Of a stretch of DNA of 64,000 nucleotides, positions 17,717 through 26,311 are shown one piece after another. The notes under the pieces are model-generated. The model made no database searches, was not told where the DNA came from, and saw only the letters and a list, made by a program, of their open reading frames with translations. The first letter of the stretch is position 1. The number at the start of each line of letters is the position of its first letter. This DNA comes from DSVZ01 sp037439785 (GTDB lineage: Bacteria; Verrucomicrobiota; Verrucomicrobiia; Limisphaerales; J093). The stretch spans positions 56,803-120,802 of the forward strand of contig JBBIVJ010000009.1 in the NCBI GenBank assembly GCA_037439785.1. The letters run 5' to 3'. A program made the translations under genes and the position numbers.

Positions 17717-19116
17717 GGCGCCTTGACCAACACCGCCGCCCAGTGACCGGGGCCGGGAGCCTGCACGTTCACCCAATCCCCGCCGGGGACCTCGGCGCGG
17801 GGGCCCCACTCACCGGCGGCGATGCCTATCCAGCGCAGCTCAAACCGGCCGCCCTGGCCGCGCAGGTCCAGACCCACCCCACCGCCGTCGGGGAAGTACA
17901 GGGCGCAGGCCACGCCGGGCTTCGCGCTCAGGTAGGCTTCATTCGGCCCGCGATCGCGCAGGAGTGCGGGTGCCGGTTCCATCTCCCACAGGCGGCAGCG
18001 CGAGGCCAGCAGCCGGGCGGCGCGGATCGAGGCCGCCGCCTCGGGGGAGAAGCCCAGGCCCGAGTCGGGTCGGTGGAAGCGGACCGCGGCGGCGCCGCCA
18101 ATGAGGTGCCGCCACCAGCGTTCGAGGCCGTCGCGCGTGGTGCCGTAGGGGCCGGTGTCCGCGCCGTAGGTTTTGACCGTGTTGATCGGGCGTGGCCGCG
18201 GCGCCAGGTACGCGCGCACCCACTGGAAGTTGTCCCAGTGGGTCTGGCCTTTCTGGTGGTTGTTTTGCGAGACGTCGGCGAAGTCGTACAGCTCGGGGTG
18301 GTCGAAGGTGTGGCGGTGTTGGGGGCCGCGCAGGTCCCAGTCGTCCCACATCTCGGTCAGGTACACGTCCACGCCGGCCTCGCGGGCGCGGGAGCGGATG
18401 TGGTCCGCCCAGAAGGCCCCCCAGGCCGGGTCGCCGGAAGTCTCGTTGTCCATGCAGTAGAGCACGTGCGGGTAGGGGAGGGCGTGGCGGAGCATCTCGT
18501 CCACGAACCGCTGCTGGAAGCGGAAGACCACGGCGTTGTGGCGCTGGCGGGGGGTGGTGAAGAAGAACGGCTGGCGGTTGGCGCCGGGGTGGTCGGGGTA
18601 GCGGGGGGCGAAGCCGGACTGCTCGAAGGTGTAGTTGACGTTGTTGGCCGGGTGGTAGGGGTGTTTCTCCCAGTTTGCGCGCGAGTAGTCGAAGCGGTCC
18701 CAAACCTCGATCTGGACGATGATGTCGCGCTCGAAGGTCCAGCGCAGGAGATTGGCGAACCGCTGCCAGTACTCGGGGTTCCAGCGTTCGAGGTCGTACT
18801 TGCCGTCCGCGCGCCGGGCAAACGGATAGACCTCGAAGCCCTTGTCCGGGCGGTCGCTCAGGGTGTTGCGGATGTAGTTGGCGCCGGCGGTCCGCAGCGC
18901 GTCCAGATGCGCCTGCAGGTCCGGAATCTGGAACAGGTTGTCGTCCTTCGAGCCGCCCAGCAGCAGCACCGGCTGGCCGCGATACTGCCAGTAGCGCGGG
19001 TTGGCCGCGTAGGGGCGGATGCGGTCGGCGTTGGGGAGCAGGGGGGCGAACTCGCCGGCCCGGCCGGCGAGGGCGAGCAAGGCCGCGGCCAGCGGGGCCA
19101 GGAGCGCGGGCTTCAT
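17713..19116 (-). CDS. Secreted glycoside hydrolase-like (TIM-barrel) protein
   Basis: A 467-residue protein with a signal peptide (MKPALLAPLAAALLALAGRA). PRYWQYRGQPVLLLGGSKDD, LDALRTAGANYIRNTLSDRP, YWQRFANLLRWTFERDIIVQ, IEVWDRFDYSRANWEKHPY, HVLYCMDNETSGDPAWGAFW and the late ALYFPDGGGVGLDLRGQGG resemble the (beta/alpha)8 barrel plus beta-sandwich end of DUF4038/GH140-like proteins. Acidic residues in CMDNETSG are candidate catalytic ones. First gene of the coupled set with PL10 and ROK, so a plant-polysaccharide role is likely; the exact linkage is unknown. A possible promoter (TTGACG - 17 nt - CACAAC) ends 6 nt upstream of the ATG. Confidence 0.78.
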   Translation of the reverse strand: MKPALLAPLAAALLALAGRAGEFAPLLPNADRIRPYAANPRYWQYRGQPVLLLGGSKDDNLFQIPDLQAHLDALRTAGANYIRNTLSDRPDKGFEVYPFARRADGKYDLERWNPEYWQRFANLLRWTFERDIIVQIEVWDRFDYSRANWEKHPYHPANNVNYTFEQSGFAPRYPDHPGANRQPFFFTTPRQRHNAVVFRFQQRFVDEMLRHALPYPHVLYCMDNETSGDPAWGAFWADHIRSRAREAGVDVYLTEMWDDWDLRGPQHRHTFDHPELYDFADVSQNNHQKGQTHWDNFQWVRAYLAPRPRPINTVKTYGADTGPYGTTRDGLERWWRHLIGGAAAVRFHRPDSGLGFSPEAAASIRAARLLASRCRLWEMEPAPALLRDRGPNEAYLSAKPGVACALYFPDGGGVGLDLRGQGGRFELRWIGIAAGEWGPRAEVPGGDWVNVQAPGPGHWAAVLVKAP

Positions 19117-19598
19117 GGGGTGGTTGTGCGGCGGACGGCGGGCGGCGTCAAGGCCGGGCTGTACCACCTGCGAGCCTCACGGGGGGCCGGTGTTGGATGT
19201 GACGAGGGCTGGGGAACCTTTTGGGTGCTGCTCTTCAGGGTGAGGGGTGGGGACGCTCTGGCGGGGGAAACCGAGGGGGACTGCCGGGGTGTGCGCCCGT
19301 CTCGGGCGCAGTCTTCGGCGTCCGCGCCGAGGGCAGGGGCGCGGGCGAGGTTTCGGGTGGCGGAGGGGGGGACGCCCGCGCTCCCCTTCCGCTTGCAGAA
19401 GCCGAACCAGACCTTAAGCAGGCGCTGACGGGCCAGGGCCAGGGCCACGCGGCTGGTGACCCTGGTGATCCGGCGCCGCTCGTCCCGCTTGATCACAAAA
19501 GCGGTCGAGTCACTGCCGCTCCGTGCAGGTCATCCGCGGGGGGGGTCGGTGCTCCAGCGGGGCATTGACGCGGGGCGGGGTTGCGGCAGTTTCCCGCC
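19117..19598 (+). other. Divergent intergenic region, no gene recognised
   Basis: The 482 bp between the hydrolase and M16 genes carry promoter-like sequences at both edges. The centre (about 19260-19450) is open in several frames but shows only the biased Ala/Arg/Gly/Pro composition of translated repeat DNA. I see no terminator, tRNA or convincing small gene. Confidence 0.4.
19565..19592 (+). promoter_or_regulatory. Promoter for the M16 peptidase pair
   Basis: TTGACG - 16 nt - CAGTTT, ending 6 nt before the ATG at 19599. This predicts a leaderless message. Confidence 0.45.
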
Positions 19599-21356
19599 AT
19601 GCGTTTGCGATGTTTCCTGCGCCATGGGTCGGCGGCGGCGTGGCTGGCCGGGCTGGCCGGAGCGGCGGTGCTCGCCCAGCAGGTGCCGGTGCTCGAGCAC
19701 ACGCTGTCCAACGGCATGAAACTGCTGATGGTCGAGCGGCACGACGAGCCGACCATGGCCGGGGCGTTTGTGGTCCATGTGGGCAGCGCCCACGAGCGGC
19801 CGGGCATCACCGGCATTGCCCACCTGTTCGAGCACATGATGTTCAAGGGCACGCCCACCATTGGTACCAGGGACGCGCAGCGGGACCTGGAGATCATCGC
19901 CGAGCAGGAACGGGTGCGGGAACTGATGCGGGCGGAGGAACGGCGGTTGCGCGAGGCGTGGCGGCGGGGGGAGCTGGACGACCCGCAGAAGCCGGAAAAC
20001 AAGTCGGCGCGGCTGCGGGAGCTGGAGGCGGAGTTCCAGCGGCTGATCGAGGCCCAGCGGGCCATCCTGGTGAAGAACGAGTTTGACCGCATCTACACCA
20101 GCCAGGGGGCCTCGGGCATGAACGCCTTCACCCACTACGACCTGACGGCGTACTTCATCACCGTGCCGGCCAACAAGCTCGAGTTGTGGCTGTGGATGGA
20201 GAGCGAGCGGCTGCTGCGGCCGGTGTTCCGGGAGTTCTACGCCGAGCGGGACGTGGTCTTCGAGGAGCGGCGGATGCGCATCGAGTCCACGCCGCTGGGC
20301 AAGTTCGAGGAGTCCTTCAACAGTGTGTTCTGGGACGCGCACCCCTACCACTGGCCGGTCATCGGCTGGCCCAGCGACATCCCGGCCATCAGCAAGCGGG
20401 ACGCCGACGAGTTCTACGCCACCTACTACGCCCCCCAGAACATCACGTTGATCCTGGTGGGCGATTTCGCGCCGGAGGCCGCCCGCGCCGGCGCGGAGAA
20501 ATACTTCGGCCGCATCCCGCGCGGCCGGACCGACCCGCCCGAGGTGGTGACCTGGGAGCCGCCGCAGCCGGCGGAGAAACGCTTCTACGCCGAGGCCGAG
20601 ACCAACCCGCAGGTGGACATCCTCTGGCACACGGTGCCGTTCGGGCACAAGGACTCGTACGCGCTGGAGGTGCTGGCGCAGGTGCTCTCGGGCCGCACCG
20701 GCCGGCTCTACAAGGGCCTGGTGCTCGGGCGCGAGGTGGCCACGGCGGTGTTTGCCCGACAGGAATCCCGCCGCTGGGCCGGCCTGTTCAACGCCGGCGG
20801 CGAGGCCCGCGAGGGCCGCTCGCCGCAGGAGGTCGAGCAGGCCCTTTACGAGGAGCTGGACCGGCTCAAGGAAACCCTCGTGCCCGAGCGCGAGCTGCAA
20901 AAGGTGAAGAACCAGTTCGCCGCCGCCGAGTACCGGAAGCTCATCTCGAACAACGCCATTCTGTTCCAGCTCATCTTCAACGAGGGCCTGGGCGACTGGC
21001 GCGAGATCAACGCCGCCGGCCCGAAAATCCAGGCCGTCACCGCCGAGGACCTCCGGCGCGTGGCCCGGAAGTACTTCACCCGCGAAAACCGCGCCGTGGC
21101 CATTTACACCCGCAAGCCCGGCACCGCCGCGGAAGACCCGGAGATCGCCGCCCTGCCCGCCGAGCAGCGCGCCCAACTCAAGCAACAGCTTGAGCAGATA
21201 AAGGCCGTGACCGATCCCGCCCGGCTCCGCGCCGGCCTCGAACGCCTCGAACAAAACCTCGCCCAGGCGCCGCCGGAAATGCGGGCGATGATCGAGCTGT
21301 TCCGCAAAAAGCTCCAGGAACGGCTGGCCGAACTCGAGGCGGCAGCGAAAAACTGA
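19599..21356 (+). CDS. M16 family zinc metallopeptidase, catalytic subunit
   Basis: A 585-residue exported protein (signal peptide in the first 26 residues, ending near AAVLAQQ). The inverted zinc motif H-L-F-E-H (His75, Glu78, His79) of pitrilysin/insulinase-type peptidases is intact within GIAHLFEHMMFKGT. A long charged helical insertion (about residues 90-150) precedes GMNAFTHYDLTAYFITVP. The second M16 half includes HTVPFGHKDSYALEVLAQVL. The C-terminus is a Glu/Gln-rich helical tail. The next gene encodes an M16 protein without the motif, the usual arrangement of periplasmic heterodimeric M16 peptidases. An upstream in-frame TTG at 19581 is less likely. Confidence 0.92.
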   Translation: MRLRCFLRHGSAAAWLAGLAGAAVLAQQVPVLEHTLSNGMKLLMVERHDEPTMAGAFVVHVGSAHERPGITGIAHLFEHMMFKGTPTIGTRDAQRDLEIIAEQERVRELMRAEERRLREAWRRGELDDPQKPENKSARLRELEAEFQRLIEAQRAILVKNEFDRIYTSQGASGMNAFTHYDLTAYFITVPANKLELWLWMESERLLRPVFREFYAERDVVFEERRMRIESTPLGKFEESFNSVFWDAHPYHWPVIGWPSDIPAISKRDADEFYATYYAPQNITLILVGDFAPEAARAGAEKYFGRIPRGRTDPPEVVTWEPPQPAEKRFYAEAETNPQVDILWHTVPFGHKDSYALEVLAQVLSGRTGRLYKGLVLGREVATAVFARQESRRWAGLFNAGGEAREGRSPQEVEQALYEELDRLKETLVPERELQKVKNQFAAAEYRKLISNNAILFQLIFNEGLGDWREINAAGPKIQAVTAEDLRRVARKYFTRENRAVAIYTRKPGTAAEDPEIAALPAEQRAQLKQQLEQIKAVTDPARLRAGLERLEQNLAQAPPEMRAMIELFRKKLQERLAELEAAAKN

Positions 21357-21371
21357 ACCCGATTTCCCAAC

Positions 21372-23351
21372 ATGAACCGATCCACTGTGCGGCGAGGCTG
21401 GCAGGGCTGGTGGCACCCCGGCCGCCCGCCGGTGCGGGGCGATGACGCCGCGAACCTTGAAGCGCAGCCGTCCCGCCCCCTTGTGGTGCGGGCGTCTCGC
21501 CTGCTCGTGGTGCGGGCGTTTCGCCTGCTCGTGGTGCGGGCGTTTCGCCTGTTTTGGGTGGAGCCGTCCCGCCAGCTTGTGGTGCAGCCGTCCCGGCTGC
21601 CGGATTGCAGGCCAGAGGCCTGCACCACAAGTCGAAGCGCAATGACCGGCGGCTGGCCGCACCGCCCTTTTGTGGTGGTGCCGTCCCGGCTGCCGAAGGT
21701 GTGGACGTCTTGGCTGTCTGTGGTTCAGCCGTCCCGGCGGCTTTCTCTTTTCGGATTTCGGATTTCGGATTTCGGATTTCGCGCGGGTCGTCTCGCGCCG
21801 TTTCGACTGGCCGGCCTGACCGCCCTGGCCCTGGCCGTGAGCGGCCTGGTCGGCACCACGGGCTGCGCCAGCAAACCCAAAACCGCCGCTACAACCGCGT
21901 CAGCCGCCGCCGCGGCGCAAACCGCCGCAGACATCCCGGACCGGCCGGAGAAGCTTCGATTCCCGCCGCTCCAGTACGAGCCGCCGCACCCGGCGGATTA
22001 CCGCGTGCCGCTCCGGGCCGGCCCGGTGGCCTACCTGGTGCCGGACCGCACCCTGCCGCTGGTCAACCTGGTGCTTTACGTGCGGGTGGGCCAGTACCTC
22101 GAACCTGCCGACAGGCTCGGCCTGGCGGACATGACCGGCCACCTGCTCGCCCGCGGCGGTACGGCGTCGAAGACCGCCGAGGAACTCGAGGAGGAACTGG
22201 ACTTCCTGGCCGCCCAGCTCGGCTCGGGCATCGGCGAGACCCAGGGCACGGTGAGTCTCAACCTCCTGTCCAAGGACCTCGACACCGGCCTGGCCCTGCT
22301 GCGCGAAGTGCTCACCGCCCCGCGGTTCCAGGAGGACAAGCTCCAGCTCTCCCGCCAGCAAATGCTCCAGGCCATGCGCCAGCGTAACGACGACGCGGCC
22401 GACATCGAGGCGCGCGAGCGGGACTTCCTGGGCTTCGGCGAGCCGTTCTGGGCCAACCGCCTGCCCACCGCTGCCACCGTCAACGCCATCCGGCGCGAGG
22501 ACCTCGTGGCCTTTCACCGCCGCTGGTTTCACCCCGCCAACTTCGTGGTCGCCGCCAGCGGCGATTTCGACCGGGCCGAGATGACCGCCCGGCTGGAGCG
22601 CCTTTTCGCCGACTGGCCCTTCGCCGGCGAGACGCCGCCGCCCATCCCCACCAACATCACCTTCGCCCCGCCGGGCGTGTATCTGGTGGACAAGGACGTG
22701 AACCAGGGCCGCGTGAGCCTGCTGCTGCCCGGCGTGCGGCGCGACGACCCGGACTTCTTCGCCATTACCCTCATGAACCGCATCCTGGGCGGGGGCGGCT
22801 TCACCTCGCGCATCATGAACCGCGTGCGCTCGGATGAGGGCCTGGCCTACGCGGCCTCCTCGGCCTTCCCCGGCGGGGTGTACTACCCGTTGATGTTCGT
22901 CGCCGGTTTCCAGTCCAAATCCCGCACCGTGGCGCGGGCGGCGGCGATCGTGCTCGAGGAGATGCAACGCATCGCCCGCGAGCCGGTGACCGAGGAGGAA
23001 CTCGAGACCGAGAAACGCGCGTTGATCGAGACCTTCCCGCGGGCGTTCACCACCAAAGCCCAGGTGGCCGCGCGGTTTGCCGAGGATGAGTTCACCGGCC
23101 GCTTCGCCCGCGACCCCGACTACTGGAAGCACTACCGGGCGCGCGTGGCGGCGGTCACGCGGGGGGACGTCCAGCGCGTGGCCCGCAAGTACCTCACCCC
23201 CGAGCGCGTGGTCATCCTGGTGGTGGGGCAGAAAAACGAAATCCTCCTCGGCCACCCGGACCATCCGGTAAAGCTGCCCGACCTGGCCGGCGGGCGGGTG
23301 GTGGACGTGCCCCTGCGCGACCCGCTCACAATGGAGCCGCTGAACCGCTGA
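21372..23351 (+). CDS. M16 family peptidase-like protein, non-catalytic partner, with repeat-derived N-terminal extension
   Basis: A 659-residue reading frame. From about residue 150 on it is an M16 protein lacking H-x-x-E-H (the site reads ADMTGHLLARGG) but keeping the substrate-binding half: ILGGGGFTSRIMNRVRSDEG then LAYAASSAFPGG. It probably pairs with the preceding gene. A hydrophobic signal segment (LTALALAVSGLVGTTGC) begins only at about residue 148. The codons before it, residues ~29-135, are translated palindromic repeats including six 24-bp copies at 21457-21600. The native start may therefore be lost or moved; in-frame GTG codons at 21699 and 21720 could give a shorter protein with a more normal signal peptide. 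Confidence 0.85.
   Translation: MNRSTVRRGWQGWWHPGRPPVRGDDAANLEAQPSRPLVVRASRLLVVRAFRLLVVRAFRLFWVEPSRQLVVQPSRLPDCRPEACTTSRSAMTGGWPHRPFVVVPSRLPKVWTSWLSVVQPSRRLSLFGFRISDFGFRAGRLAPFRLAGLTALALAVSGLVGTTGCASKPKTAATTASAAAAAQTAADIPDRPEKLRFPPLQYEPPHPADYRVPLRAGPVAYLVPDRTLPLVNLVLYVRVGQYLEPADRLGLADMTGHLLARGGTASKTAEELEEELDFLAAQLGSGIGETQGTVSLNLLSKDLDTGLALLREVLTAPRFQEDKLQLSRQQMLQAMRQRNDDAADIEARERDFLGFGEPFWANRLPTAATVNAIRREDLVAFHRRWFHPANFVVAASGDFDRAEMTARLERLFADWPFAGETPPPIPTNITFAPPGVYLVDKDVNQGRVSLLLPGVRRDDPDFFAITLMNRILGGGGFTSRIMNRVRSDEGLAYAASSAFPGGVYYPLMFVAGFQSKSRTVARAAAIVLEEMQRIAREPVTEEELETEKRALIETFPRAFTTKAQVAARFAEDEFTGRFARDPDYWKHYRARVAAVTRGDVQRVARKYLTPERVVILVVGQKNEILLGHPDHPVKLPDLAGGRVVDVPLRDPLTMEPLNR
21457..21600 (+). 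repeat. Six tandem 24-bp repeats inside the second M16 gene
   Basis: Units start at 21457, 21481, 21505, 21529, 21553 and 21577. Copies 2 and 3 differ only in the last base; copies 0, 4 and 5 are more diverged. Each unit reads (T/C)TGTGGTGCGGGCG(T/C)-type sequence and encodes eight residues of the form L-V-V-R-A-x-R-L. The units resemble parts of the repeat module at 43146-43572. Confidence 0.85.
21607..21623 (+). repeat. REP-like palindrome
   Basis: GCAGGCCAGAGGCCTGC, a 7-bp perfect stem with a 3-nt centre. With its ACCACAAG flank it is the exact reverse complement of the element found twice near 43.25-43.46 kb. Confidence 0.7.
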
Positions 23352-23441
23352 GGTGGTGGCGACCTCTGGCCGCAGCGAGCCTGCGACCGGGGGGGCGACG
23401 CGGCGACTCGCGGGCTTTGCAGCGCGTCAGACCTTTCTGCC

Positions 23442-24353
23442 TCAGCGGCGCGCAGTCTGCCGGCGGCGGAGTGGGGCAGGGGCGTCGAGGAACCGGGCCA
23501 GCAGACAGCCCAGCCGCTTGACCGTGGCCCCGGGCCAGAGTTCGCGCGGGGTGAGGATGGCGTGGTCGAGGGCGCGGTGGCAGGGCCAGTCGGGGGTGGG
23601 GGGGATGCGCGGCAGGGCCTTGAGGATGAGCGCCTGAGCGGCGGTGGCGTTGCGGCGGAGGTTTTCCACCACCTGGGCCACGGTCACGTGGGCCTCGTCC
23701 TCCTTCCAGGCGTCGTAGTCGGTGACCATCGCCATCGTGGCGTAGGCGATTTCGGCCTCGCGGGCGCACTTGGCCTCGCCCAGGTTGGTCATGCCGATGA
23801 CGTCGTAGCCGGCGCGGTGGTTGGCCAGGGACTCGGCGCGGGTGCTGAAGGCCGGTCCCTCCATGTTCACGTACACGCCGCCGTCGTGGACGGGCAGGCC
23901 CAGCTCGCGGCCGGCGGCCAGGAGGATTTGCCGCAGTTCCTCGCAGATCGGATGGGCAAAGGCGACGTGGGCCACGATGCCGCCGCCGAAAAAGGTCTGC
24001 TCGGCCCAGCGCTTGGTGCGGTCCACAAACTGGTCCGGCAGGACGATGTCGCAGGGCCGGTAGCGCGCCTGAAGGGAGCCGACGGCGCTGACGCTCAGAA
24101 TCCAGGCCACGCCCAGGCTTTTGAGGGCGTAGATGTTGGCCCGGGGGTTTAGCTCGCTGGGCAGCAGCCGGTGGCCGCGGCCGTGGCGGGGCAGGAAGAC
24201 CACCTCGCGACCGGCCAGCTCGCCGGTCAACAGGGCGTCCGAAGGCGCGCCGAAGGGCGTGCGCACGCGCACCCAGCGTCGCCGGGTGAAGCCGTCCAGT
24301 TCGTACAGGCCGCTGCCGCCGATGATGCCGATGCGGGGGGGAGGGGTGGGCAT
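23442..24353 (-). CDS. mtnP: S-methyl-5'-thioadenosine phosphorylase
   Basis: A 303-residue purine nucleoside phosphorylase family member splitting methylthioadenosine with phosphate, in methionine salvage. IGIIGGSGLYELDGF, FLPRHGRGHRLLPSELNPRA, NIYALKSLGV, NMEGPAFSTRAES and GMTNLGEAKCAREAEIAYAT with MVTDYDAWKEDE are characteristic. Start at 24353, 4 bp after the glmS stop, so it is probably expressed with glmS. The C-terminus continues about 15 residues beyond the usual end with an Arg-rich tail. Confidence 0.93.
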   Translation of the reverse strand: MPTPPPRIGIIGGSGLYELDGFTRRRWVRVRTPFGAPSDALLTGELAGREVVFLPRHGRGHRLLPSELNPRANIYALKSLGVAWILSVSAVGSLQARYRPCDIVLPDQFVDRTKRWAEQTFFGGGIVAHVAFAHPICEELRQILLAAGRELGLPVHDGGVYVNMEGPAFSTRAESLANHRAGYDVIGMTNLGEAKCAREAEIAYATMAMVTDYDAWKEDEAHVTVAQVVENLRRNATAAQALILKALPRIPPTPDWPCHRALDHAILTPRELWPGATVKRLGCLLARFLDAPAPLRRRQTARR

Positions 24354-24357
24354 AAAG

Positions 24358-26214
24358 TCACTCGACCGTGACGCTCTTGGCCAGGTGGCGGGGCTTGTCC
24401 ACGTCGCAGCCGCGCTGGACGGCGATGTGGTAGGCGAGCAGTTGGAGGGGCACCACTGCCAGCAGCGGCAGCAGGCAGGGGTCCGCCGCCGGCAGGGAGA
24501 TGATTTCGGCGGCCCTGGCGGGGAGGGTGGAGTCGTCTTCGGTGGCCAGGGCGATGACGGGGGCGCCGCGGGCGCGGACCTCCTCGATGTTACCGAGGAG
24601 TTTTTCGTACAGGAAGCCGCGCGGGGCCACAAACACGCAGGGGGTGGCGGCATCCATCAGGGCGATGGGGCCGTGCTTCATCTCCGCGGCGGGCCAGGCC
24701 TCGGCGTGGATGTAGGAGATTTCCTTGAGTTTGAGGGCGCCCTCCAGGGCCACGGGGAAGCCGAGCTGGCGGCCCAGGAAGTAAAAGTCCCGCCGGTCGG
24801 CGTAGCAGGCGGCCAGGGCGCGGACCTGGGCGTCGCAGTCCAGGACCCGACGGACGAGGGTGGGCGCCTGTTCCAGGGCCTCGAGCAGGGCCAGGCCGCG
24901 GTCGGGCGCCAGGCCGCGGAGCCGGCCCAGGTACAGGGCGAGCAGGAGCAGGACGGTGACCTGGGAGGTGAAGGCCTTGGTGGAGGCGACGCCGATTTCG
25001 GGGCCGGCGTGGAGGTAGATGCCGCCGTCGGCCTCGCGGGCGATGGTGCTGCCGACGACGTTGCAGAGGGCCAGCACGCGGTGGCCGCGGCGGCGGGCCT
25101 CGCGCAGGGCGGCCAGGGTGTCGGCGGTTTCGCCGGACTGGGTGATGACCAGCACCAGGGTGTGCTTGTCCAGGGGCGGGTTGCGGTAGCGGAACTCGCT
25201 GGCGTACTCGACCTCGACGGGGAGGTGGGCGAGGCTTTCGAGGTAATGCTCGCCCACCAGCCCGGCGTGCCAACTGGTGCCGCAGGCGGTAATGACAATG
25301 CGGTCCACCGCGCGCAGCTCGGCGGGGGTCATGTTCAGGCCGCCAAATTTGGCCGTGGCCTCGGCCGGGTCCAGCCGGCCGCGCAGGGCGTTGGCGATGG
25401 TCTCCGGCTGCTCGCAGATTTCCTTGAGCATGAAGTGCGGGTAGTCCCCGCGTTCGGCCGCCTCGGGGGCGTAGTCAAGGCGGCTGACCTGGACCGGCGC
25501 CGAACGGAGCGGGTTGGTGACCTGGTAGTGGTCGGGGGTGACGACCACCAGGTCGCCGTCCTGGAGGTACACCACGTCCCGCGTGTGGGCCACCATGGCG
25601 GTGGCGTCGCTGGCCAGGAAGTGTTCGCCCCGGCCCAGGCCGAGGATGAGCGGGGAGCCGCGGCGGGCGCCCAGCAGCAGGTCGGGGGTGTCGGTGCAGA
25701 GGATGGCCAGGCCGTAGGTGCCCTGGACGTCCCGGAGGGCGCGCTCGACAGCCCGGAGCAGGCGCGCGGGCGGGGGGTCGGTGGCCAGGGCGGGGTCGGC
25801 GTAGCAGGCGCCGATCCAGTGGGCGAGCACCTCGGTGTCGGTGTCGGAGCGGAAGGTGTGGCCGGCGGCGAGGAGGCGGTGTTTGAGGGAATCGTGGTTT
25901 TCGATGACGCCGTTGTGGACCAGGGCCAGGCGGCCGGAGGCGTCGCCGTGGGGATGGGCGTTGGCGTCGGTGGGGGGACCGTGGGTGGCCCAACGGGTGT
26001 GGCCGATGCCGGTCGAGCCGGGCAGGGGCTGGCGGGCGAGCCGGGGGGCCAGGCCCTCATCAATCTTGCCGCGGCACTTGTGGCAGTGGAGGGCGCCGTC
26101 GGCCAGCGTGGCCAGGCCGGCGCTGTCATAGCCGCGGTATTCCAGCCGGCGGAGGCCGGCCAGCAGGAGCGGGGCGGCGGTTTGGCGCCCGACGTAGCCC
26201 ACGATGCCACACAT
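24358..26214 (-). CDS. glmS: Glutamine--fructose-6-phosphate aminotransferase (isomerizing)
   Basis: A 618-residue enzyme making glucosamine-6-phosphate for peptidoglycan and LPS. Cys2 of MCGIVGYVG is the glutaminase nucleophile. RRLEYRGYDSAGLA and GIGHTRWATHGPPTDANAHP complete that domain. Two SIS domains follow (VITACGTSWHAGLVGEHYLE, VITQSGETADTLAALREAR, GPEIGVASTKAFTSQVTVLL), and the end AYHIAVQRGCDVDKPRHLAK is diagnostic. No glmS ribozyme is visible upstream; the 97 bp to glgC serve as a divergent promoter region. Confidence 0.97.
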   Translation of the reverse strand: MCGIVGYVGRQTAAPLLLAGLRRLEYRGYDSAGLATLADGALHCHKCRGKIDEGLAPRLARQPLPGSTGIGHTRWATHGPPTDANAHPHGDASGRLALVHNGVIENHDSLKHRLLAAGHTFRSDTDTEVLAHWIGACYADPALATDPPPARLLRAVERALRDVQGTYGLAILCTDTPDLLLGARRGSPLILGLGRGEHFLASDATAMVAHTRDVVYLQDGDLVVVTPDHYQVTNPLRSAPVQVSRLDYAPEAAERGDYPHFMLKEICEQPETIANALRGRLDPAEATAKFGGLNMTPAELRAVDRIVITACGTSWHAGLVGEHYLESLAHLPVEVEYASEFRYRNPPLDKHTLVLVITQSGETADTLAALREARRRGHRVLALCNVVGSTIAREADGGIYLHAGPEIGVASTKAFTSQVTVLLLLALYLGRLRGLAPDRGLALLEALEQAPTLVRRVLDCDAQVRALAACYADRRDFYFLGRQLGFPVALEGALKLKEISYIHAEAWPAAEMKHGPIALMDAATPCVFVAPRGFLYEKLLGNIEEVRARGAPVIALATEDDSTLPARAAEIISLPAADPCLLPLLAVVPLQLLAYHIAVQRGCDVDKPRHLAKSVTVE

Positions 26215-26245
26215 GAGGAGGCGTCGCGCGGGGCGGGGTTGTCGC

Positions 26246-26275
26246 TTGCGCGCGACCGGGGGGCGACGCTATAAG
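26246..26275 (+). promoter_or_regulatory. Promoter for glgC
   Basis: TTGCGC - 18 nt - TATAAG. The leader of about 30 nt contains an AAAGGA Shine-Dalgarno at 26297-26302, 9 nt before the ATG at 26312. Confidence 0.5.
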
Positions 26276-26311
26276 CGGAAAAACACCCGGCGCAAGAAAG
26301 GAATTGCACCC

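Noticed and set aside
19113..19496. Possible 127-residue minus-strand gene upstream of the hydrolase
   Set aside because: Low-complexity Ala/Pro/Ser/Arg composition, overlap with the hydrolase signal region and resemblance to translated repeat DNA.
21457..21600. CRISPR-like array of short repeats
   Set aside because: Units are directly adjacent 24-mers without spacers and no cas genes are in the window.
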